Shown: positions 1 through 8,135, numbered from the stretch's first letter. The stretch: 40,003 nt of DNA from Methanosarcina sp. MSH10X1 (GCF_004099695.1 NZ_SCHL01000025.1:1-40003); one strand, 5' to 3'. Notes: generated by a model from the letters alone, not told the origin. Translations and numbers: made by a program.

Positions 1-39
1 CGCCGCTTTGCCGGTTTCGATAAAGCATGCGTTTTTGAT

Positions 40-89
40 AAAACTTTTTTTGAAAAAGTTTTCGCTCAAGCCTTTTTGTAAAAGGCTTG
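40..89. repeat. Two adjacent perfect hairpins downstream of the polymerase gene
   Basis: Arms 40-49 and 53-62 are perfect 10-base inverted repeats of the form AAAACTTTTT. Arms 67-76 and 80-89 are perfect 10-base inverted repeats of the form CAAGCCTTTT. Each has a 3-base loop. The pair lies directly after the stop of the minus-strand polymerase gene, so it may serve as its transcription end. Tandem AT-rich hairpins like these are also common as dispersed intergenic repeats in Methanosarcina (from memory). Confidence 0.55.
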
Positions 90-91
90 CA

Positions 92-1195
92 TTAAAAGTC
101 TGTTATCAGGGTTTGCTTTTCGTCTTTTCCGCGGAGTTTTGTGACGCCTATGCCTATAAGTCTGAGTTTTCTGCCGCCTATGAACTCCGAGAGAAGCTGG
201 ATGGCAGTTCTTTTGATTACAAAGAGGTCCGAGGTCCAGATCGGGACGGTTTTTGAGCGGGTGTAAGTTGAAAAATCTTCAAAACGTACGGTAAGGGTTA
301 TGGTTTTGAAAAGGAAGTGGTTTTTCAGGAGGGAATTGTGCACGCTTTCTATAAGCAAGTTGAGAGATCCGGCAATCTTTACAGGATCATTTGTGTCTTC
401 AGCAAAGGTTCCATGCCTGCTTATGGATTTCACGCTTTCTTTTTCCCGGACTTCGCCGAAATCGAGGCCGTTTGCAAGCTGCTTTATGCGAAGTCCCATT
501 TTTCCGAATTTTCCCGAGAGGAGCTGCACATCACAGTTTGCAAGTTCTTCCACCCTGGAAATTCCCATTGATCCCAGGATCTCAGCCGTTTTTTCCCCTA
601 TTCCTGGAATTTTTGAGACCGGCAATGGGAAAATAAATTCTCTTACGTCTCCTGGCCTGACCACGGTAAGCCCATCAGGCTTCTGGAAGCCGGATGCGAT
701 TTTTGCAATAAGCTTGTTCGGCCCGATTCCGACTGAGCAGGTAATTCCTTCCTGCTTCTGGACTTCGTCTTTTATCCTGAGGGCGTAAAGGGCGGCTTCT
801 TCAAAATTCCTGATCTCGGGACCAGGCACAAGGTAGGCTTCATCTACGCTGACCTGCTGGAATTTACTTGCAAATCCTTTTAAAAGCTCCATTACTTTTA
901 CAGAAACGTCTGCATACAGTTTCATGTTCACAGGCAAAAAAATCGCATCCGGACAGAGCCTGTAAGCCTGTGAGATAGGCATTGCGGAATGAATTCCGTA
1001 TTTTCGCGCCTCATACGAACAGGTGCTTACAACGCCCCTTCCCGAACCCCCTTTAGGATCAGAGCCCACAACTACAGGCAGCCCTTTCAGTTCCGGCTTT
1101 TCCCTGACCTCCACTGACGCAAAAAAGCTGTCCATATCCGCATGGAAAGTAATCCGCCTTTCCTGAGCATTAATTTTCAAACTGGAGACAGGCAT
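92..1195 (-). CDS. dinB: DNA polymerase IV (Y-family, DinB/Dpo4-like)
   Basis: Translesion DNA polymerase that copies past damaged bases. With the start at 1195 the protein has 367 residues, normal for the family. The palm residues are visible: Asp20 in the first DMDSFF block and the SVDEAY block with Asp118 and Glu119, which together bind the two catalytic metals. The fingers motif (YEARKYGI, near residue 61), a helix-hairpin-helix region (KIPGIGEKTAEILGSMGI) and a little-finger domain follow. The last residues (QTLITDF) resemble a PCNA-binding PIP box lacking its second aromatic. An in-frame ATG at 1258 would add 21 hydrophobic residues not typical of DinB, so the Met at 1195 is preferred; neither has a clear SD. 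The gene is divergent from the operon starting at 1377. Confidence 0.93.
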   Translation of the reverse strand: MPVSSLKINAQERRITFHADMDSFFASVEVREKPELKGLPVVVGSDPKGGSGRGVVSTCSYEARKYGIHSAMPISQAYRLCPDAIFLPVNMKLYADVSVKVMELLKGFASKFQQVSVDEAYLVPGPEIRNFEEAALYALRIKDEVQKQEGITCSVGIGPNKLIAKIASGFQKPDGLTVVRPGDVREFIFPLPVSKIPGIGEKTAEILGSMGISRVEELANCDVQLLSGKFGKMGLRIKQLANGLDFGEVREKESVKSISRHGTFAEDTNDPVKIAGSLNLLIESVHNSLLKNHFLFKTITLTVRFEDFSTYTRSKTVPIWTSDLFVIKRTAIQLLSEFIGGRKLRLIGIGVTKLRGKDEKQTLITDF

Positions 1196-1300
1196 TACCC
1201 TGAGATAGGATAAAACATATAGAAAAGGTTTGAGGAAGTCGGGTGAAAGTATTAACATAATCCAAAAAATATGTTTAAAAAGGCATTTCTACAAAGCCGG

Positions 1301-1310
1301 TATTATATAA
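1301..1310 (+). promoter_or_regulatory. TATA-like promoter element for the 1377-3123 operon
   Basis: The sequence TATTATATAA fits an archaeal TATA box. It is about 65 bases before the first gene of the operon, in the divergent gap after the polymerase gene, which leaves room for a leader of roughly 40 bases. It is a motif match only. Confidence 0.35.
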
Positions 1311-1376
1311 TTGGGACAATAATATACAATTAAGATAACCTTTTCAATCCTATTCTCTGGTTTCAAATGGGGGAGT

Positions 1377-1955
1377 TTGATTAAAGCAGAGCAGGAGAAT
1401 TTAAAACAGGTTACTTCAGAAAAACTGGCATATTCGGAGAAAAAGTCTATTAGCCAGCCGGGAGCAAGTCCTGAAAAAATCGAAAAAAATATCGTAGGAC
1501 AACCATTTCCGGAGATCACATCAAAATCACTTGCAGGTAACGTTGTAACCTTTTCGGAAGCGACTGGTGGAAAGGTGACACTTATATGTATTGCCTTTGT
1601 GCGCAATGCCCAGAGCATGATTGATTCCTGGGTTCAGCCGTTTGAGCAGAGATTCGGAAAAGACAGCAGGTTTGCGGTCTATGAGATTCCGATGATAAAC
1701 AAAGCCTGGAAGGTTATCTCCTGGGTGATTGACTCAGGAATGAGAGGGGGAATTCCGGTAGAGAAACACGACAATGTGGTCACTTTTTACGGAGATTATT
1801 CCGGCTACCAGAAAAGCCTCGGCATAGAAGATACGAATCTTGCCTATGTCTTTTTGCTGGACCAGAAGGGAATTATCCGCTGGAAAGGGAAGGGGCATGC
1901 AAGACCTGATACTGAAAGAAAGCTTCTTGAGAGTGCAGAGACTCTCGTACAATAG
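1377..1955 (+). CDS. ATP10-like thioredoxin-fold protein
   Basis: The 192-residue protein has no signal peptide. After a charged N-terminal 40 residues, it carries a redoxin-like core (VGQPFPEI, then a beta strand KVTLICIAF) and a C-terminal stretch, YVFLLDQKGIIRWKGKG, typical of thioredoxin-fold proteins and of the ATP10 family, whose yeast member assists ATP synthase assembly. No CXXC is present where a thioredoxin would have it (FVRNAQS), so redox catalysis is doubtful. The only possible start in frame is TTG at 1377, almost touching a GGGGGAG run, so the start is unusual or uncertain. The next gene begins 22 bases after the stop, which suggests an operon with the propeller protein. The archaeal function is unknown. 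Confidence 0.7.
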   Translation: MIKAEQENLKQVTSEKLAYSEKKSISQPGASPEKIEKNIVGQPFPEITSKSLAGNVVTFSEATGGKVTLICIAFVRNAQSMIDSWVQPFEQRFGKDSRFAVYEIPMINKAWKVISWVIDSGMRGGIPVEKHDNVVTFYGDYSGYQKSLGIEDTNLAYVFLLDQKGIIRWKGKGHARPDTERKLLESAETLVQ

Positions 1956-1977
1956 CTAATTTCAAGATGGTGGGGAA

Positions 1978-3123
1978 ATGAAAGGATCAAAGATAATATT
2001 TGGGGTTTTTGCTGCGATTGTACTTATTTTCGCGGCTTATGCCGTCCTCAGAACCGTACCTATTGGGGAGTGTCGTGAGAATGGAGAAGGGTTGGAATGC
2101 ATAGAGCTTCCGCCTGGTTTTTCCATTGATTATTACGCACAGGATGTAGAGAATGCAAGACAAATGGCTGTGAGCCCGAACGGTACGCTTTTTGTAGGAA
2201 GCCGGGATGCGGGAAAAGTTTACGCAATCCCTGACCGGAACAATGACAGTAAAGCCGATAATGTAATTGTGCTCGCTGAGGGCCTGGATTCGCCAAATGG
2301 GGTGGTATTCAGGAACGGCTCGCTATATGTCGCTGAGATCTCCAGGATAACTCGCTATGATAATATCGAGGCAAGGCTTGAGGATCCACCCGAGCCCGTT
2401 GTGGTTAATGATAGTTTTCCTTCCGACCGCCGTCACGGCGTGAAATATATCGAATTCGGACCTGATGGAAAGCTGTATGTGCCTGTAGGAGTGCCATGCA
2501 ACATTTGTAATAAGGAAGGGGAAGACGAGCGGTACGGAACAATCACGAGAATGGAACCCGATGGGAGCCAGTTTGAGATCTATGCAAAAGGTATAAGGAA
2601 TACCGTCGGTTATGACTGGAACCCCGAGACCGGAGAATTATGGTTCACTGACAATGGAAGGGACGGTCTTGGGGATAACATACCTCCGGATGAACTCAAC
2701 CTGGCACCTGAAAAGGGAATGCATTTTGGTTACCCCTATTGCCACGGGGGAGATATTCCTGATCCGGAATTCGGGGAACTCAGGAACTGCTCGGAGTTCA
2801 CACCTCCTGAGATGAAACTGGGCCCGCATGTGGCTTCACTTGGAATGACTTTTTACACAGGTACAATGTTCCCTGAAGAGTACAGGAACCAGATCTTTAT
2901 TGCCGAACACGGTTCATGGGATAGAACAGTTCCAATAGGATACAGGGTTACCCTTGTCAGATTAGAGAACGGAACGCCTGTCAGTTACGAGCCTTTTGCG
3001 GATGGCTGGCTCCAGGGGCTTGCAGCCTGGGGAAGACCTGTGGACGTCCTTGTAATGCCTGATGGAGCCCTGCTTGTTTCGGATGATAAGAATAACGCAA
3101 TTTACAGGATCAGCTATAGCTAA
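1978..3123 (+). CDS. Membrane-anchored PQQ-type sugar (sorbosone) dehydrogenase-like beta-propeller
   Basis: The 381-residue protein starts at an ATG behind a GTGGGGAA SD. Residues 5-25 form one hydrophobic segment, an uncleaved anchor or signal, so the body should lie outside the membrane. The rest reads as a six-bladed propeller of the glucose/sorbosone dehydrogenase family: MAVSPNGTLFVGSRDAGKVYA, then DNIEA, YIEFGPDGKLYVPVG, NTVGYDWNPETGELWFTDNGRD, FIAEHGSWDR and a closing VMPDGALLVSDDKNNAIYRI. Family members oxidise sugars with PQQ, but many archaeal relatives have no proven substrate, and methanogens are not known to make PQQ. Four Cys residues (CRENGEGLEC and CNIC) could form disulfides. 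It is the second gene of the operon starting at 1377. Confidence 0.85.
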   Translation: MKGSKIIFGVFAAIVLIFAAYAVLRTVPIGECRENGEGLECIELPPGFSIDYYAQDVENARQMAVSPNGTLFVGSRDAGKVYAIPDRNNDSKADNVIVLAEGLDSPNGVVFRNGSLYVAEISRITRYDNIEARLEDPPEPVVVNDSFPSDRRHGVKYIEFGPDGKLYVPVGVPCNICNKEGEDERYGTITRMEPDGSQFEIYAKGIRNTVGYDWNPETGELWFTDNGRDGLGDNIPPDELNLAPEKGMHFGYPYCHGGDIPDPEFGELRNCSEFTPPEMKLGPHVASLGMTFYTGTMFPEEYRNQIFIAEHGSWDRTVPIGYRVTLVRLENGTPVSYEPFADGWLQGLAAWGRPVDVLVMPDGALLVSDDKNNAIYRISYS

Positions 3124-3189
3124 TCGAGAAACATTGAAAATGCTGACCTGAAGAGTTATCCGAACATCCTGCAATACCTGATCCGTGTG

Positions 3190-3207
3190 CCATAAGGTAT
3201 CTTATGG
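3190..3207. promoter_or_regulatory. Palindrome upstream of the ferritin-like gene (possible operator)
   Basis: CCATAAG-GTAT-CTTATGG is a perfect 7-base inverted repeat. It has no T-run, so it is not a clear terminator. It lies about 80 bases upstream of the TATA-like element of the ferritin-like gene. It could bind a dimeric regulator. Confidence 0.3.
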
Positions 3208-3286
3208 GAGCCAGTAAGATTGCTCAGCAGGTAATTATCTGGCTAAGACCATGAGAAAGCTTGCCGGATCAGGTAAAAACATTTAT

Positions 3287-3294
3287 TTTATATC
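3287..3294 (+). promoter_or_regulatory. TATA-like element for the ferritin-like gene
   Basis: TTTTATAT lies 28 bases before the TTG start of the next gene. That would place the transcription start just before the GGGGGG SD run and give a very short leader. Confidence 0.35.
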
Positions 3295-3321
3295 CTCATA
3301 TACGTAAGCGGGGGGAATAAG

Positions 3322-3606
3322 TTGTTATCAAAAATACCCGTAGACATTAAAAGCGTATCTGAAGGAGATATTGATAAAGAGATTATCAGAGCCGCAATCG
3401 TCGCCGAGATTGATGCTATAAACCTTTATGAGCAGATGGCAAACTTAACAAAAAATGCGAACGTAAAAGCCGTGCTAATGGATGTAGCAAGAGAGGAAAA
3501 AACGCATATTGGAGAGTTTCAGGCTCTCTTGCTTCAGTTTGACCCTCAGCACAAGGAAGAGGTCGAAGCCGGAGCCAGAGACGCGGAAGAAGTGCTGTCC
3601 AAATAA
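3322..3606 (+). CDS. Small ferritin-like (EncFtn/rubrerythrin-type) diiron protein
   Basis: The 94-residue protein is made of two predicted helices. Each carries a ligand pattern of ferritin-like carboxylate-bridged diiron sites: an acidic helix AEIDAINLYEQMA and a second helix with EEKTHIGEF, an E-x-x-H motif. The length and the EEKTHIGEF block resemble the encapsulated-ferritin (EncFtn) family, whose members form the iron site between two subunits and often sit in encapsulin shells. No encapsulin gene is in this window, so here it may act alone in iron storage or peroxide protection. The start is TTG with a strong GGGGGG/GGGGGA SD four bases away. It has its own promoter candidate at 3287. 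Confidence 0.75.
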   Translation: MLSKIPVDIKSVSEGDIDKEIIRAAIVAEIDAINLYEQMANLTKNANVKAVLMDVAREEKTHIGEFQALLLQFDPQHKEEVEAGARDAEEVLSK

Positions 3607-3738
3607 TTCCTCTGGTTCCTTCAAGCCTCGGATCTCACTTTATATTTTTTAGTAAGTAGAGTTAAGTTTAAGTCCGTTTTTATTTTCAACCCTTTTTAAT
3701 TCAAGCCTTCTTTCAGGAATCCTTTTCCTCTGTTTCTC

Positions 3739-4845
3739 TCACAGTTTTCCGGCAATGAACTCTTCAGTCATGCGGTATGCTTCAGTATCGGGATACTGTT
3801 CAGGCGGATGTTTCATAAAATATGCCGAAGGCGGATGAAGGACTCCGCCTTTTCCCCTGTCAAGAGCCAGCTTGCAGCATCGAATGGCATCGATAACCAC
3901 GCCTGCCGAGTTCGGAGAGTCCTCAACCGAGAGCCGGAGTTCGAGGTTCATGGGCACATCCCCGAAGAGTTTTCCTTCCATTCTCAGGAAACATACCTTA
4001 TTGTCCTTCTGCCAGGAAACGTAATCGCTTGGACCAACATGAATATTTCCGCTCTCAAGCCTGTTTTCGAGTATGGATTGGACGGCTTCGGTTTTTGACT
4101 CTTTCTTCGAGGCTAGCCTTTCCCTGTTAAGCATATTAAGGAAATCGGTATTTCCTCCGGTATTAAGCTGGTAGGTTCTCTCCAGTTTTACTCCCCTTTT
4201 CCTGAAGAGGTCTGCAAGCATCCTGTGGACAATGGTAGCCCCTAGCTGGGACTTGATGTCGTCACCTATAATAGGGAGCTTGCTCTCTTCGAAACGTTTT
4301 GCCCATTCGGGGTCGCTCGCAATAAATACAGGCATATTGTTAATAAAAGCACAGCCTGCTTCAAGGGCGCATTCGGCATAGAAGCGGGCAGCCTGTTCGG
4401 AACCCACCGGCATATAGTTCAGGAGGATCTCGGCTCCCGAGTCCTTCAGAGCAACTACGATTTCCTCTTTTGTCGCGCCGTCACCATCTACCGGTAAAAA
4501 CCTGCATTCCTCAGGGTAATTCGCAAGGTGGTCGGAACAGCCGTCCAGCACCCTCCCGAGTTTCACATTCGTCCCTGCCGGCGGGATATCCGGGCAGAAC
4601 ACCGTTGTGCAGTTGGGAAGTGAAAATATCGCTTCCGACACATCTTTTCCCACCTTTCTTCGGTCGATATCAAAAGCTGCTGCCACTTCAATCTCATACG
4701 GCAAGTAGCCCCCAAGATTCCAATGCATAAGGCCAAACGAATCCGCGTCCTTCTTTTTCCGGTAGTATTCGATCCCCTGCAGAAGTGAGCTTGCGCAGTT
4801 CCCTACTCCTGCAATGGCTATTTTTATCCTGTCTTTACCTGCCGC
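3739..4845 (-). CDS. Inositol-1-phosphate synthase, start codon unclear
   Basis: The enzyme makes inositol 1-phosphate from glucose 6-phosphate, the first step to archaeal inositol lipids and osmolytes. The first in-frame ATG is at 4728, but the frame clearly continues upstream: 4729-4836 encode KIAIAGVGNCASSLLQGIEYY, the NAD-binding glycine loop every family member needs. Later landmarks are AAFDIDRRKVGKDVSEAIF, NYMPVGSE, PIIGDDIKSQLGAT (the catalytic Lys region) and NTGGNTDFLNM. Between the upstream stop and 4728 there is no ATG, GTG or TTG. A GGGGGA SD sits at 4852-4857, and six bases beyond it lies GCG (4843-4845), exactly where GTG would be expected. Options are an ATA/ATT start or a start-codon mutation. 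The 4845 end given here is an inference. Confidence 0.85.
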   Translation of the reverse strand, partial: AAGKDRIKIAIAGVGNCASSLLQGIEYYRKKKDADSFGLMHWNLGGYLPYEIEVAAAFDIDRRKVGKDVSEAIFSLPNCTTVFCPDIPPAGTNVKLGRVLDGCSDHLANYPEECRFLPVDGDGATKEEIVVALKDSGAEILLNYMPVGSEQAARFYAECALEAGCAFINNMPVFIASDPEWAKRFEESKLPIIGDDIKSQLGATIVHRMLADLFRKRGVKLERTYQLNTGGNTDFLNMLNRERLASKKESKTEAVQSILENRLESGNIHVGPSDYVSWQKDNKVCFLRMEGKLFGDVPMNLELRLSVEDSPNSAGVVIDAIRCCKLALDRGKGGVLHPPSAYFMKHPPEQYPDTEAYRMTEEFIAGKL

Positions 4846-4960
4846 TGGTATTCCCCCAATAAGCTCAAAATAGAATGGTATAAAATTTTGCTTTAAGAAT
4901 TGCTTCGAAATATAATTTTGAATATTGCTATGAATATTGAATTTTAATAGTGATTTCAGA

Positions 4961-5106
4961 TATCTATCTCAATATTGATTCTGATATTTATCTCAATATT
5001 GATTCTGATATCTATCTCAATATTGATTTCAGATATCTATCTCAATATTGATTCTGATATCTATCTCAATATTGATTTTGTATATCTACCTCAATATTGA
5101 TTTTGA
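4961..5106. repeat. Tandem repeat, 24-base unit, about six copies
   Basis: The unit is TATCTATCTCAATATTGATT followed by CTGA, with copies starting near 4961, 4985, 5009, 5034, 5058 and 5081. Lengths vary from 23 to 26. The motif CAATATTG in each copy is itself palindromic. It is followed by a partial second repeat (TACTCACTTTATTCAGA, 5119-5147). The array fills most of the gap upstream of the inositol-phosphate synthase gene. I see no gene in 4861-5406. Confidence 0.85.
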
Positions 5107-5406
5107 TATTGTTTCAGATACTCACTTTATTCAGATACTCACTTTAATTAGTGCTTTCCCAATTTCCCCAATCTACAGTTTTCAAAACCAGTTTCAGAAT
5201 ATATTCTCAGAATGGTGAAGGAATGAAAACTGTGATGCCTCTTATTGTATGAAGAAAATACTATAAAAAACGTTTTACAAAAAATAAAAATAATGTTAAT
5301 CTGTGAACTCCTTTTAAGGCTTATTTCCTTTCTTTCCCGGGGGTATTTTCCCTCGTTCCCGCACTCGTTTTGTAGCCGATTCACCCTGAGATCAAATAAT
5401 TTAGGC

Positions 5407-5679
5407 TTAAAGATTGATCCAGAGCACCAGCATAAGATGAAGTCCTGTAAAGGCAGGTACAAGAATTTTGAACATAGGCTTCCGGGTCTTATGCCTGAAG
5501 TGCTGCATTCCTATCAGTGCCCCGATAGGCCCGAAGAGAGAAGCAATCAGTAAACTCTGTTCAGAAATCCTCCACCTCGCCTGTTTTGCCTTGAATTTAT
5601 CCATTCCGTACAGAATATAAGAAGCTGCATTAAGAACAGCATAAAAAACAGGGAAAAGGAGATATACAATTTCTGTCAT
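5407..5679 (-). CDS. DUF1294 small membrane protein
   Basis: The 90-residue protein has a hydrophobic first segment (residues 5-24), the block YGMDKFKAKQARWRISEQSLL, a second hydrophobic turn (IASLFGPIGALIGMQHFRHKTRKPMF) and a third membrane segment at the end. The Y-x-x-D-K...RI-x-E and FGP-G-GA-x-GM-x-x-FRHKT-x-K blocks are the hallmark of DUF1294, a family of unknown function sometimes fused to cold-shock domains. The start is an ATG without a visible SD, so the mRNA may be nearly leaderless. It stands alone between two repeat-rich gaps. Confidence 0.85.
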   Translation of the reverse strand: MTEIVYLLFPVFYAVLNAASYILYGMDKFKAKQARWRISEQSLLIASLFGPIGALIGMQHFRHKTRKPMFKILVPAFTGLHLMLVLWINL

Positions 5680-5837
5680 GGGAAAGGATTGTCCTTAATA
5701 ATAATTAAAGACTGTGATGTTTCATCCGGTTAAGTTGAAGAGCAAAGTAAAGCAGAATAAAACTGGAACAAAACTAGAATAAAACAGAAATAAAAAAGAA
5801 TAAAATAAAAATAAAATAAAAAAGAAATAAAAACAGT

Positions 5838-6332
5838 TTATTGTCCTTCCAGGCTGCGGAGAACTTTTGAAGAAACCGCAAACCCCATACAGGTGTCCAG
5901 GGTTGCCGAAGTCATTATCCCTATTACCTTCCCTTTCTGTACTATAGGAGAGCCGCTGTCCTCAGGCGCAGGCATATCATGGCATCGGAAGCCCAGGAAA
6001 AGCAACGAAGAGCCGGAGTTAACCACTCTGCAGTAATGGATAGTACGGGTGTCATTAATAAGCTCGGCAAGTTCCAGTTCCCCAGGGCTGCCAAATTCCG
6101 TAATTTCAACCTCGCTTTCTGAGGGGAGTTTTATCAGGGCTAACTTATGATCTTTTAAAATTCGGGTAACGGTAAGTCTCGTTCCATCAACTGTAAGGCG
6201 GTCCCCTTCCCCTTTGAATATGTGAGAAATCGTGACCATGTAAAGCACTCCCTTGAGCGAGATAACCGCGCCAGTAATACCGCGTCTACCGTTGTAGAAA
6301 AAAGAACTGCCTGCTTTTATCATGAGCTTCAT
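5838..6332 (-). CDS. Trypsin-fold protein, probably inactive paralogue
   Basis: The 164-residue protein is paralogous to the gene at 6686-7174; they share the start region (IKAGSSFFYNG / IKSGGSFFYKG) and most later blocks. A chymotrypsin-like fold is indicated by TISHIF (His38, counted from the TTG codon at 6335), KLALIKL and DSGSPIVQKGKVIGIMTS (Ser127). The Asp expected before LAL is Lys64 here, and the Gly before DSGSP is Glu125, so the catalytic triad and the oxyanion region are altered. There is no signal peptide, so it would be cytoplasmic. The start is taken as ATG at 6332; a TTG directly before it and an ATG nine bases on are alternatives. A role as a binding protein or decoy is a guess. 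Confidence 0.72.
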   Translation of the reverse strand: MKLMIKAGSSFFYNGRRGITGAVISLKGVLYMVTISHIFKGEGDRLTVDGTRLTVTRILKDHKLALIKLPSESEVEITEFGSPGELELAELINDTRTIHYCRVVNSGSSLLFLGFRCHDMPAPEDSGSPIVQKGKVIGIMTSATLDTCMGFAVSSKVLRSLEGQ

Positions 6333-6494
6333 CAACCTGCTATTTTAGGACGGGCATGGTTTATGGATTTCCGGGATTTATGGTGAACCGGGTTTCAATC
6401 ATATTAAGCATTATGTATCAGGCTGATAAATAGCTCGCTGGCGGATCAAAAAGACCAGAAGGTTGATTTCGTTAGCCGCATCTGGGGTTTAAAG

Positions 6495-6644
6495 GATAAT
6501 CTGCAGGAAATAAGGCAAAAGGCTGCGAGAATTTCTTATTCTAACCGCAGAAAGTTAAGGTTTTCTAAAGGAACTTTACACTGCATGAAATGTTTCATGT
6601 AGCCAGAAAGCCAGAGGTGATATCCTCTTACCCTGGCAGTTATG
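6495..6644 (+). pseudogene. Decayed fragment of the same Cas1-like tail as 12454-12780
   Basis: From 6495 the plus strand reads EIRQKAARISYS, then a Lys-Leu-Arg-Phe-Ser-Lys-Gly-Thr-Leu-His core, stopping at 6600-6602. It closely matches the tail of the larger fragment at 12454-12780 (EIRQKILSISY and GFSKGTLHYMKQ). Similarity continues weakly to about 6644 (TCCTCTTACCCTGGCAG against CCTTTTACCCTAAGCAG). No SD or start is present. It is the main content of the 6333-6685 gap. Confidence 0.55.
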
Positions 6645-6685
6645 TTTTAGAATCCGGAAGTATGATGCCTTTACTTTCGGTTTCG

Positions 6686-7174
6686 TTATCTTTGCAAATT
6701 GTGGAGAATTCTTGATGAGATTGCAGTTCCCATGCAGGTGTCCAGCGTTATCGAGGATATGAACCCTATCACTTTCCCTGCCTGAAGGATGGGAGAACCG
6801 CTATCTCCCGGCTCCGGCATATTACTGCATCCGAAGCCCAGATAAAGCAAAGAGGCTCCGGCATTCACTACCCTGCATTTGATAGCGTGAATATCATTAA
6901 TAAGCTCAGCCTGCTCCAGCTCGGATGCGTTACCAAGCTCAGTGGTTTCAACCACGCTGTCAGGAGGGAGCCGTATCAGGGCTAAATCATAATTCCTTAG
7001 AATGCTCGTGACCGGGAGTATCATCCCATCAACTACTATGTATTCTCCTTCCTTCCGGAAAATGTGAGAAACCGTAACCAGGTAAAGCACTTCTTTGAGC
7101 GAGATAACCGCTCCGACAGTGCAGCGTTTTCCCTTATAGAAAAAAGAACCTCCTGATTTTATCATAGCTTGCAT
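6686..7174 (-). CDS. Trypsin-like serine protease-fold protein, triad intact
   Basis: The 162-residue protein is paralogous to the gene at 5838-6332. Counting from the TTG at 7177, the triad is complete: His38 in TVSHIF, Asp64 in YDLALIRL and Ser126 in GDSGSPILQAGKVIGF. The chain is short compared with typical HtrA or trypsin domains (about 200 residues), and it has no signal peptide, PDZ domain or membrane segment, so an intracellular peptidase is the simplest reading. The start is taken as ATG at 7174, which follows AGGTTG in both paralogues. The two genes lie head to tail with a 350-base gap and are probably transcribed separately. Substrates are unknown. Confidence 0.75.
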   Translation of the reverse strand: MQAMIKSGGSFFYKGKRCTVGAVISLKEVLYLVTVSHIFRKEGEYIVVDGMILPVTSILRNYDLALIRLPPDSVVETTELGNASELEQAELINDIHAIKCRVVNAGASLLYLGFGCSNMPEPGDSGSPILQAGKVIGFISSITLDTCMGTAISSRILHNLQR

Positions 7175-7284
7175 CAACCTGCCAATATCCTTCTGACCTG
7201 ATTCTGGGTTTCCGCCTCTCAGTTAAATCTAGATTTTAATTATATTTAGCTTTATATATTAGACTGAGAATTCGCTAGCAGTTT

Positions 7285-7344
7285 GACAGGCATCAGCAAT
7301 ACACTATTTCCATTGTAGTAAAAAGAGCCACCTGCTTTTTTCAT
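7285..7344 (-). pseudogene. N-terminal fragment of a third trypsin-fold paralogue
   Basis: An ATG at 7344 opens MKKAGGSFYYNGNSVLLMPV. The first 12 residues match the N-termini of the two complete paralogues (IKAGSSFFYNG and IKSGGSFFYKG), and homology then ends. Upstream DNA also resembles the region before those genes. The rest of the 7178-7676 gap is AT-rich with no other gene visible. Confidence 0.6.
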
Positions 7345-7676
7345 AAGCCTTTATAGCCAGATATCTGAAATAAATGGAGTTGAAGTAAATTGTGGAAGTT
7401 TTATCGATTCTTGCCGGAAAAAAGGAAATTTCTTAAGTTCTGGTGTTACATAACCTTCTTATAATCCTTATATTTAAGCATAAAGGGATTGAGAAATCTT
7501 TTAAAAAAATTAATAATGTTTGAGTCTTTCAAATGGGAAGGTAAAGCATTATAAAGCTTTAAACTCGCATCATGTTTTTTATTTAATTTCTCAAAAATAA
7601 GTATGTTTATAAGATAATTTCTCCTGTATTTCTTACGGGTTTTCCCGGATAAAATAAAGAGAAACAGGGGGAAAGA

Positions 7677-8102
7677 ATGGAAAACAATAGAAAGTCTATA
7701 TGGAAAATAACATTATCCGTTTTCACCGTAGTAATGATACTGACTTTATTGTCTGAAGGAGCCTATGGAAAATGTATTGTAACCCCGACTCCTCTCGGTT
7801 CAGGAACTCCACCGGCGACGGCTCGAATATCCAGTGGAAATAATCGCATTGATTACACGGCGGTAGCTATCTCAAAGGATCCGCGAATCGTACAGTTTAA
7901 GGATCTTTCAAGAGGTAAAGAGACATATATCAGATGGGACTTTGGAGATGGAACTTCTCTCCAGGGAACAAAAATTACTCCAGCACTAAAAAATCCGGTA
8001 CATAAGTATAAAAAGACGGGTTTTTATATTAGCTGTATGACTATCAAGTGTAAAGGTTTTGTTGGAAAGTTGTGGGTTCATAAGAATATTGTCATTAAAT
8101 AA
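7677..8102 (+). CDS. Secreted single PKD-domain protein
   Basis: The 141-residue protein starts at an ATG behind AGGGGGAAAGA, a strong SD. Residues 9-30 are a signal peptide (WKITLSVFTVVMILTLLS, then EGAYGK). The mature part holds one PKD-type fold, seen from VQFKDLS, YIRWDFGDGTS (the WDFGDG signature) and NPVHKYKKTGFYISCMTIKC. PKD domains occur in Methanosarcina surface proteins and mediate contacts, often in long arrays; a single-domain form is unusual. Four Cys residues could form disulfides. A terminator follows at 8105. Confidence 0.85.
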   Translation: MENNRKSIWKITLSVFTVVMILTLLSEGAYGKCIVTPTPLGSGTPPATARISSGNNRIDYTAVAISKDPRIVQFKDLSRGKETYIRWDFGDGTSLQGTKITPALKNPVHKYKKTGFYISCMTIKCKGFVGKLWVHKNIVIK

Positions 8103-8104
8103 TT

Positions 8105-8135
8105 TGGTAAGCAGAAAGTTTACTTACCATTTTTA
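8105..8135 (+). terminator. Hairpin terminator of the PKD-protein gene
   Basis: TGGTAAG (8105-8111) and CTTACCA (8123-8129) form a perfect 7-base stem, followed directly by a T-rich run. Confidence 0.6.

Noticed and set aside
8-256. Plus-strand frame overlapping the polymerase gene
   Set aside because: It covers the antisense of dinB, has no SD and no protein-like features beyond a Lys/Phe-rich start produced by the AT-rich hairpins.
3322-3606. Encapsulin cargo system
   Set aside because: The ferritin-like protein resembles encapsulated ferritins, but no shell protein gene is in the window, so a compartment cannot be claimed.
4951-5150. CRISPR array
   Set aside because: Units follow each other directly without unique spacers, so it is a plain tandem repeat. 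The same holds for the other arrays in the window.
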